From positions 1 to 35,049 of the IMG/VR virus record IMGVR_UViG_3300024346_007811: 35,049 nt of DNA; one strand, 5' to 3'. Positions 21,090-26,405 of this stretch are shown here, piece by piece (the first letter of the stretch is position 1; each line of letters opens with the position of its first letter). A program made the position numbers and the translations under genes. This DNA comes from a virus. The notes under the pieces are model-generated. The model ran no database searches and had not been told where the DNA came from. It worked only from the letters and a program-made list of their open reading frames with translations.

Positions 21090-22062
21090 TATGGGAGACA
21101 GAATTTTTAATGCATTGTTTTATTTCCTGGTCCGTCATATCGCCTACATCTTTTGCGTCATGAGGGTATATCCTACCATAATCGTATGATGCCCACAAGA
21201 TGTCTTTTGTATTTAATCTATTTGCAATACTTAGGCCAAGCTCACGCCCAGCCTCATCAGCATCAGTCATTATTATAATTGTGCTGAAATATTTATTTAA
21301 TAGCCTTTGTTGCTGAGAAGATAGAGATCCTCCAAGCGTGGCTACAACATTAGGGAAGCCAGCCTGATGCACACGGATTGCATCAAAGCTAGACTCAACT
21401 ATTATGACATTGCTGCCAATTTTTTTAGCACGATGTATATTAAACATTGTTTTGCTTTTAGGCAAATTTGTACTATTCTTAAAAGACTTTCCTTCAATTG
21501 ATCTTCCAACAATTCCAATTGGTATACCGTCTGGGCTGTGAACTGGAACAGTAACCATCCCCATGTTTTTAGAGTAGCCTAAATCAAAATCAACAATTGA
21601 TTGGCCTTCAATTCCCCTAGACTTAAAATAATCTTTTCCTTCTTGTGTAGAAACTAATTCAGTATAAAGCTTTACAAGAGTTTCTTTTGGGAACTCTTCA
21701 AATTCTGGCTTGTCTTCCATTAAGCCTTCAAGCAATTCATCAAAATTTTCTAGCACTTCATTTTGCTTTGAGCCAATAAATCTTAGTGCTTCAAAATCAT
21801 TCTTGTGCAGAATTCTTTTAACAAGTTCGACAAGGTTGCCAGACTCACCACATGCTGGGTTGTAGCAGAGCCATGCACCATTCTCACAACTAATGCTAAA
21901 GCTTGCAGTGTGTCTATTGGAATGGAATGGACAATACATTAATAAATTATTATTTGCTTCTGAAGTTTCATGTAGGCCTAAAGCCTTTACAATTGCTTTT
22001 ACTTGCGAGATAGCGTATTGCGTGGAATCAGCTTTCCTTGCGTAATTGCCTCTGAGTGCCAT
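21070..22062 (-). CDS. DnaG-type primase
   Basis: This 330-aa primase has a zinc-binding domain (C44, H47 in YCPFH; C66 and C71 in LCYNPAC) and a TOPRIM catalytic core with IVESSFDAI (E223, D227) and MTDADEAG (D267, D269). It lacks the C-terminal helicase-binding domain of bacterial DnaG (about 580 aa). It makes RNA primers at the fork, presumably with the DnaB-like helicase two genes upstream. The frame is open to an ATG at 22113, but the ATG at 22062 gives a smaller overlap and begins close to the domain. The start choice is uncertain. Confidence 0.9.
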   Translation of the reverse strand: MALRGNYARKADSTQYAISQVKAIVKALGLHETSEANNNLLMYCPFHSNRHTASFSISCENGAWLCYNPACGESGNLVELVKRILHKNDFEALRFIGSKQNEVLENFDELLEGLMEDKPEFEEFPKETLVKLYTELVSTQEGKDYFKSRGIEGQSIVDFDLGYSKNMGMVTVPVHSPDGIPIGIVGRSIEGKSFKNSTNLPKSKTMFNIHRAKKIGSNVIIVESSFDAIRVHQAGFPNVVATLGGSLSSQQQRLLNKYFSTIIIMTDADEAGRELGLSIANRLNTKDILWASYDYGRIYPHDAKDVGDMTDQEIKQCIKNSVSHIEYVSW

Positions 22063-22310
22063 GCTTTCTTCTTTCCCACGTATACCCCATAGAGTGTCAT
22101 TAGGAACACCCATGTCGATCCATCAAATTCTACCGAAAAGTTAGTATCTATGTCAAGTACCCTAAGATATCCCTTGTCCCTCATCTGGTGCGTAAGCATA
22201 CTTTCATATTGATGCTTAATGCGAACCATATCAGAGTCGTCTAGAAATTCAACTCTAACCTGAAATCTTTTTATCGTTTTGTGATTCATTATTTTGGAAC
22301 GGATTCTCAT
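21999..22310 (-). CDS. Conserved-looking phage protein between helicase and primase
   Basis: This protein of about 100 aa has the segments RFQVRVEFLDDSD, YLRVLDIDTNFSVEF, VFLMTLYGVYVGKKKAW and LIPRNTLSRK. It is predicted alpha/beta with no catalytic motif. I recall similar unnamed proteins beside phage primases, so a replisome accessory role is plausible. It overlaps the helicase gene by 56 nt and the primase by 64 nt. An ATG at 22289 is an alternative start, but the one at 22310 has an AAAGAG sequence upstream. Confidence 0.7.
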   Translation of the reverse strand: MRIRSKIMNHKTIKRFQVRVEFLDDSDMVRIKHQYESMLTHQMRDKGYLRVLDIDTNFSVEFDGSTWVFLMTLYGVYVGKKKAWHSEAITQGKLIPRNTLSRK

Positions 22311-23517
22311 AAATCTCTTTGACGATACCCCTGTTGATATCCCAATCTAAGTATAAACCAAACTCATGTCCATGTCGATTCTTGCGTGATACCACCTCAA
22401 TCATATTTGTTCCTGGGTATCTGTGAACAGCCATAGCCATGTCTGCATCATATTCAATTGCCTTTGACCAAGCCACCTGCGACATCATTGGTGGGTTATC
22501 TTGATCTGAAACGTCGTCTGCAGTTGCTGCAGTAATATCAATAATTGGAATATTGTTTGATACTGCTAGCATCTTGAACTCACGAGAAACATTTCGGTTA
22601 CGTTCAACTTCAGAATTACTTCGCTTGTTATCGTTAAATAGCTGATGATAGTCAAGGATTACTAGGTCTGGTTTGTGCTGGTCAATCTTACCTTGAATAG
22701 TTGCAGGAGTTACTTCAGTATTTCCCTCATTGGAAATAAGAATAAAGCTGTTTTTGTTTTCAAATTTCTTCTGAGACCATGAGCGGAAGTCATCAATATT
22801 AATATCACCCTTGGAAAAATCTGAAGCCTTAAACAGTCCTGAGCCAAGCATAGTATAGATACGATCACGCATATTCTCTGGGGACATTTCAAGAGAAACA
22901 ATCATAGGCTTAAATCCTTGTTCCCATGCCTTACATGCAAGATATGAAGTAAACCATGTCTTACCACGGCCTGGCCAGCCGATAGCGACGATTAGGTGCC
23001 CTGGAGCCATACCTGTTGGGTAAGCTAGGTCTATGGCCTCAAAACCCGTCCTGATGCCTGGAGAGCCACCCATTTCAGCAGACCTTACACGCAATAACTC
23101 CATGTGCCTAATTGCGGCATCCGCATCAGTAATATCTAAGTCTCTTACATTATTGGTAAATCTGCTTAGACCAGCAAGCTGACTTTGCATTTGTTCTAAT
23201 ACTCTTGAGGCAGCATCCTCTTTTAATGCTGAGCCACTCTTTAATAAAATGTTTTTTAATTTAGCAGATAGAAATTCATTTTTAAGTGTATCTAAATAGT
23301 AGCCAGTCTCTGCTTTAGTGTCTACTGGCTCAAAGTCTTTAAACTTTTCTTGAAGGATTCCTACTTCTGGTACAGCCTTAAATTTATAATAATATGATTT
23401 TAGCCCTTCCCAAATATCTTTATGGGAGGTAAATAGATCGTCTACATTGTCTGCTAGCAAGGTGCTTATATCTTTATTTTTACATACAGCAGAGATTAAT
23501 GTTGCTTCTGTATTCAC
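22255..23517 (-). CDS. Replicative DNA helicase, DnaB-like
   Basis: This 420-aa RecA-fold hexameric helicase has Walker A GWPGRGKT (180-187), catalytic E210 in SLEM, Walker B LVILDYHQL (D289), then the ITAATADD and DADMAMAVHR segments. The N-terminal domain (1-130) is the helical DnaB-type collar. It unwinds DNA ahead of the DnaE polymerase. A GTG start at 23517 overlaps the upstream gene by 4 nt, with AAGGCGGA before it. The C-terminal tail is Asn/Gln-rich and probably flexible. Confidence 0.94.
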   Translation of the reverse strand: MNTEATLISAVCKNKDISTLLADNVDDLFTSHKDIWEGLKSYYYKFKAVPEVGILQEKFKDFEPVDTKAETGYYLDTLKNEFLSAKLKNILLKSGSALKEDAASRVLEQMQSQLAGLSRFTNNVRDLDITDADAAIRHMELLRVRSAEMGGSPGIRTGFEAIDLAYPTGMAPGHLIVAIGWPGRGKTWFTSYLACKAWEQGFKPMIVSLEMSPENMRDRIYTMLGSGLFKASDFSKGDINIDDFRSWSQKKFENKNSFILISNEGNTEVTPATIQGKIDQHKPDLVILDYHQLFNDNKRSNSEVERNRNVSREFKMLAVSNNIPIIDITAATADDVSDQDNPPMMSQVAWSKAIEYDADMAMAVHRYPGTNMIEVVSRKNRHGHEFGLYLDWDINRGIVKEIYENPFQNNESQNDKKISG

Positions 23518-23837
23518 TCTATTCCGCCTTGCTCTACCATCTTCTTCGTTTCTTCCAGTAACAAACGACGCTTTTCTTTATCCTTTTCAATCTCAATCTT
23601 AAGTGCATCCATCTTATCAAAGTTATAAAAGAAGAATTGAAGTGGGTGCCCATTTTTAGTTAGCCCAAAATAATACTCTAGAAGTTCTTTTGCACGAGTA
23701 TATCCTACACTATCAATGACGTCTTGCATAGCCCACTTTTCACGGAACTTATTAATAGTAACAGCCCTATTATATTTTTCTTTATATAGGTTCTGATAAA
23801 GAGTCAAAAGGATATACGGCTCTTTACTGTTTGCCAC
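23514..23837 (-). CDS. Unknown, possible helicase-loading or replication accessory protein
   Basis: This 107-aa protein contains TLYQNLYKEKYN, YTRAKELLEYYFGLTKNGHPLQ and a charged C-terminal helix KDKEKRRLLLEETKK. Its position immediately before dnaB with a coupled stop/start, and a helical basic character, suggest a loader or partner. No ATPase motif is present, so it is not a DnaC-type loader. The start is GTG, overlapping the upstream gene by 14 nt. Confidence 0.65.
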   Translation of the reverse strand: MANSKEPYILLTLYQNLYKEKYNRAVTINKFREKWAMQDVIDSVGYTRAKELLEYYFGLTKNGHPLQFFFYNFDKMDALKIEIEKDKEKRRLLLEETKKMVEQGGIE

Positions 23838-24030
23838 GCTTTAGTTCTTCCTCTACCTCTTGAGTTTTCTGAATTAGTTTATTTTCAACAAAAGCATATA
23901 CTCTTTCGGTGGCAGCATCAACCGTCTCTCCTTGTCTGACATCATCCTCAATGCCGACTCCGATTTTAATGCTCTCATAATTACCAAGATTTCTGGTAAA
24001 TGATAGGTCTACTTTTACTTTTGTTGTCAC
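23824..24030 (-). CDS. Small unknown protein (conserved-looking)
   Basis: This 68-aa protein has VDLSFTRNLGNYESIKIGVGIED followed by ATERVYAFVENKLIQK and an acidic coiled tail. The LGNYESIKI strand and ERVYAFVE helix look like a compact alpha/beta fold I associate with unnamed phage proteins. The start is GTG with AAGGAG 6 nt upstream, overlapping the zinc-finger micro-gene as GTGA. Confidence 0.72.
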   Translation of the reverse strand: MTTKVKVDLSFTRNLGNYESIKIGVGIEDDVRQGETVDAATERVYAFVENKLIQKTQEVEEELKRGKQ

Positions 24031-24137
24031 TTGTGCTCCTTCTTAATATGGTTAGATAATGTTATGTGTGCAAAATCAGATCGCACTTCAAGCTCTTTGT
24101 TACATTCAGGGCATATGACTATGCGACTACTTGCCAT
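24027..24137 (-). CDS. 36-aa C2H2-type zinc-finger micro-protein
   Basis: Read in the gap: MASSRIVICPECNKELEVR followed by SNHIKKEHK. C9 and C12 pair with H29 and H34 in a classic C-x2-C ... H-x4-H arrangement; H24 is also present. It is a single finger with almost nothing else. The ATG lies 11 nt inside the end of the upstream 44-aa gene and the TGA overlaps the next GTG as GTGA. Nucleic-acid binding is inferred. Confidence 0.78.
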   Translation of the reverse strand: MASSRIVICPECNKELEVRSDFAHITLSNHIKKEHK

Positions 24138-24261
24138 CTTTTGAGCCAACAATCTTTAATACCACTGGGCCATTTAATGAATTCCAGTAATCTGTCTCTG
24201 CTTCTTTCTTGCGCTTTTTAGAAGCACCAGTTTCAAGTGTATACTTCACTGGTTCAACCAT
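24127..24261 (-). CDS. 44-aa unknown basic protein
   Basis: Read in the gap: MVEPVKYTLETGASKKRKKEAETDY-like N-terminus with a SKKRKKE basic patch, then NGPVVLKIVGSKDGK. No family is recognised. The ATG overlaps the HTH-gene stop as TAATG and its end overlaps the zinc-finger micro-gene by 11 nt, which argues for real translation. Confidence 0.65.
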   Translation of the reverse strand: MVEPVKYTLETGASKKRKKEAETDYWNSLNGPVVLKIVGSKDGK

Positions 24262-24746
24262 TACTCCGCCTTCCATATTGGGATAAACTTTCCCTCATCG
24301 GTTTTAGTATACAATATAAAGTTGTTTTTGAGAAGCCCCAATAATTCTGCCTTAGATGGAATTTCAGAAGAATGGCCTGAGTCTAATATATGTTGATGTA
24401 TATCAAGTATGTGTTTTTGATTAAACATATATTTGGACCAAGTCGGGCTATCTGGATCACCAATTGGATATATCTTTGCTGGAGATAAAACCTTTCCCTC
24501 TAAGATATAATCTTGTATTGTAACTCTATGCTTATTAAGCATGGCTGAAACTTCTACAATAGTATAGGCATTTTCCATATTCTTTTTTGCTTGAGAATAT
24601 GAATACATAACTCTTTTTTTGTCTACATAGCACCAAGCAACTAGTTCATCTTTTGATCTTGATGAACTAAGTACCTTATGGATCTTATCGTTTAAGAAGA
24701 AATACCGTAGGTTTTTTGATTTGCCGTCTCTTTTTGATCTAGCCAT
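24261..24746 (-). CDS. MerR/excisionase-like HTH DNA-binding protein
   Basis: This 161-aa protein has an N-terminal basic region with FLNDKIHKVLSSSRSKD and WCYVDKKRVMYSYS. A helix-turn-helix of the MerR/excisionase kind follows (about 60-85: YTIVEVSAMLNKHRVTIQDYI), then a wing-like EGKVLSPAKIYP. It probably binds phage DNA as an early regulator or in replication initiation; there is no integrase nearby to support an excisionase role. It overlaps the preceding zinc-ribbon gene by 55 nt in another frame, which is large for this operon, so the start may be slightly internal. Confidence 0.78.
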   Translation of the reverse strand: MARSKRDGKSKNLRYFFLNDKIHKVLSSSRSKDELVAWCYVDKKRVMYSYSQAKKNMENAYTIVEVSAMLNKHRVTIQDYILEGKVLSPAKIYPIGDPDSPTWSKYMFNQKHILDIHQHILDSGHSSEIPSKAELLGLLKNNFILYTKTDEGKFIPIWKAE

Positions 24747-24877
24747 TTACCGAAAGCACTCGTTTCTTTATTGATCATCCAGCGTTTCCCGCACATTATA
24801 CAGAAAAGCTCCATATGAAGTTTTTGTGAAAATACTCTGTCAACAAAAACTCTACCTCTACATTTTCCACACCACAT
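24692..24877 (-). CDS. Small two-CxxC zinc-ribbon protein
   Basis: This 61-aa protein starts MWCGKCRGRVFVDRVF and continues LFCIMCGKRW. The pairs C3/C6 and C27/C30 make a complete C4 ribbon of about 30 residues, followed by a polar tail. The frame is open to 24910, but the ATG at 24877 overlaps the phosphoesterase stop as TAATG and starts right at the first Cys pair. A DNA- or RNA-polymerase-binding regulator is one possibility. Confidence 0.78.
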   Translation of the reverse strand: MWCGKCRGRVFVDRVFSQKLHMELFCIMCGKRWMINKETSAFGKWLDQKETANQKTYGISS

Positions 24878-25677
24878 TATAAAGTAAACAACTTTCCGTC
24901 TACAACGCATGAGTAGTCTGGTGAAACGTGAATCATCTGTACGTGAGGATAATCATTTACAATATGTGCAACAGCAAATCCCTTTTGCCAGTCATGGTGC
25001 TGAGTGTATTTCATTCCTGGACCCTTTTCATCACACATGTGCCCAATCTCGTATCCTCTTAATGTTTCGCCTTCTCCATTATTTCTTAGTTCATAAGTAA
25101 CCATGTGTGAAGCAATTCTATGAGAGTGTCCTCTAATCAAAGATATCTGCATGTCTTCCATGTCTTTTCTTGCTGAGCCTGTTGCTGCAATTGACATTCC
25201 ATGGTGTACGTGAATATCTCCGAAGCGGCGCTTTGGAAGATCGTCATAATAAATATACTCATACCCCAAAGAGTCTAATGACCACAGGGCTTCTGGTGTT
25301 ACTTCATTGATGTAGTCTGGAAGTTTAGCATCTATATAATTAAAAATTCTTATGTCGTGATTTCCAAGTGCTGAGAATAGCTGTGCGTTTGGAAGCATCT
25401 CTCTAGTCTTAGCATAGAAATCCCTAGCGCCTTTTGCCTCATGTCGCATCATTGGCACAATTAAATCTTTGCTATCGTTCTTATGCAATTGTAAAAATTC
25501 TGCAGAGCGTCCTTCAGTATACTTGCTATAGCAAGCCTGATCATCTGTATCGCCAAGGTAGTCAACGACGTCTGGCTTAAACCACTTCATTACCTTAAAC
25601 CATAGAGCAATCATCTTGTCATCTTGGTATGGGAACTGCTGATCGGATGAAAGCATCCATTTTAAATCGTTACTCAT
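24877..25677 (-). CDS. Calcineurin-like metallophosphoesterase
   Basis: This 266-aa enzyme has the metallophosphoesterase motif series D12-x-Q14, GDTDD (D43), GNHD (N106, H107, D108), HHG (H158, H159) and GHSH (H184, H186). The first motif normally reads D-x-H; Q14 replaces that His, so one metal site may be weaker. The substrate may be nucleic-acid ends, cyclic nucleotides or a phosphoester; it is unknown. It is the first gene of the early region, directly behind the operator-controlled promoter and terminator hairpin. An AAAGGT site lies before the ATG. Confidence 0.87.
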   Translation of the reverse strand: MSNDLKWMLSSDQQFPYQDDKMIALWFKVMKWFKPDVVDYLGDTDDQACYSKYTEGRSAEFLQLHKNDSKDLIVPMMRHEAKGARDFYAKTREMLPNAQLFSALGNHDIRIFNYIDAKLPDYINEVTPEALWSLDSLGYEYIYYDDLPKRRFGDIHVHHGMSIAATGSARKDMEDMQISLIRGHSHRIASHMVTYELRNNGEGETLRGYEIGHMCDEKGPGMKYTQHHDWQKGFAVAHIVNDYPHVQMIHVSPDYSCVVDGKLFTL

Positions 25678-25693
25678 TATCTACCTTTATACG

Positions 25694-25717
25694 AAAAAAG
25701 TCACGGGTACGTGACTT
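25694..25717 (-). terminator. Intrinsic terminator in the leader of the early region
   Basis: An 8-bp perfect stem (25698-25705 with 25710-25717; AAGTCACG/CGTGACTT) has a 4-nt loop and is followed on the minus strand by TTTT (25697-25694), making six consecutive T with the stem end. It lies between the predicted start of the early promoter (about 25724) and the phosphoesterase ATG. It should stop read-through from the tail genes, and also attenuate the early promoter unless antitermination occurs. Confidence 0.75.
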
Positions 25718-25719
25718 AG

Positions 25720-25740
25720 ATGTTACAATAATTGTAACAT
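25720..25740. promoter_or_regulatory. 21-bp perfect palindrome, probable repressor operator
   Basis: Ten-base arms ATGTTACAAT and ATTGTAACAT flank a single central A. The -10 box of the early promoter lies wholly in one arm, and the predicted start site is in the other. This is the position expected for a dimeric HTH repressor that blocks RNA polymerase. No repressor gene is identifiable in this window other than the HTH proteins at 24261 and 10045. Confidence 0.75.
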
Positions 25741-25758
25741 ATTAGTGGAGCGTGTCAA
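25731..25758 (-). promoter_or_regulatory. Early-region promoter
   Basis: Perfect TTGACA (25753-25758), 16-nt spacer and extended -10 TGT-TACAAT (25731-25736) on the minus strand directly follow the stop of the last tail gene. It is the only site with a perfect -35 that I found. It would drive the long replication operon to the left. Confidence 0.75.
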
Positions 25759-25762
25759 TAGG

Positions 25763-26209
25763 TTAAGCGAGCTGTCCTGTAACAAATAATGTAAATTTCA
25801 TGGTGCCATTTGCTGTACTAGTTCTAAATAGCAAATCGCAAGATGTGGCACCAACGCTCACAACTTGAGGGAAAATCTGTGAATTGGCAAATGACGAAGT
25901 TGAGTTCATTTGAACCCAAACAGAAGGTGTTCCTACAAAGGTCTTGCCATAGGATACCGTTTTAGCATTTGTTGCTGAAGCAGCAGAAGAAACTTTTACT
26001 GAGCTTGGGACTGGAACAATTGTATTATATGCAACTGTGGTTTTCTTTGTAGGGTCTGTTGCATTTGAAAGTCCAGAGGCATCCACGGCAATATTAGATA
26101 CCGTTTCTCCCTTTGCTACAGTCTGTAGGTTCTGTATAATTAAACCAAGCAGGTCTGATGTTACAGGGTCTCCTGCATTAATAGACATTGGTTTTAATGT
26201 AATTGCCAT
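25763..26209 (-). CDS. Tail-associated protein with lectin-like C-terminus
   Basis: This 148-aa protein has a helical N-terminus (DLLGLIIQNLQTVAKGE), a Ser/Thr/Ala-rich linker, and a beta-rich C-terminal half (VSYGKTFVGTPSVWVQMNS ... FRTSTANGTMKFTLFVTGQ). The second half has the look of an H-type-lectin receptor-binding domain seen at the ends of phage fibre operons. Sugar or receptor binding is inferred. It is the last late gene, with an AAAGGAG site, and ends just before the early promoter. Confidence 0.7.
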   Translation of the reverse strand: MAITLKPMSINAGDPVTSDLLGLIIQNLQTVAKGETVSNIAVDASGLSNATDPTKKTTVAYNTIVPVPSSVKVSSAASATNAKTVSYGKTFVGTPSVWVQMNSTSSFANSQIFPQVVSVGATSCDLLFRTSTANGTMKFTLFVTGQLA

Positions 26210-26212
26210 TTA

Positions 26213-26371
26213 TTACTCCTTTGGCTGTTCCGCTGGAACTTCCATCTTTTGAATTTGTTCTATCAATTGTGTTATTTCTGCACGAAGCAAAGCAATATGT
26301 GTCTCATACTGTGAGACAATTTCGCCAATTCTTTGCTGTAGTGCTTGAATAACTAATTCTGTTTTATCCAT
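26213..26371 (-). CDS. Short coiled-coil protein of the tail operon
   Basis: This 52-aa peptide starts MDKTELVIQALQQRIGE and is one long amphipathic helix (EIVSQYETHIALLRAEIT), with a Pro/Glu tail. It may be a trimeric spike component or an assembly helper for the fibre. The frame is open to 26395, but the ATG at 26371 starts at the conserved-looking MDKTEL and has GGA 7 nt before it. Confidence 0.65.
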   Translation of the reverse strand: MDKTELVIQALQQRIGEIVSQYETHIALLRAEITQLIEQIQKMEVPAEQPKE

Positions 26372-26405
26372 TGTATTTCCGTTTCTATTCATCATAAGGA
26401 TACCA

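Noticed and set aside
24261-24746. Excisionase with an attachment site nearby
   Set aside because: The HTH resembles excisionases, but no integrase, att-like direct repeat or tRNA-overlapping core is present in the window.
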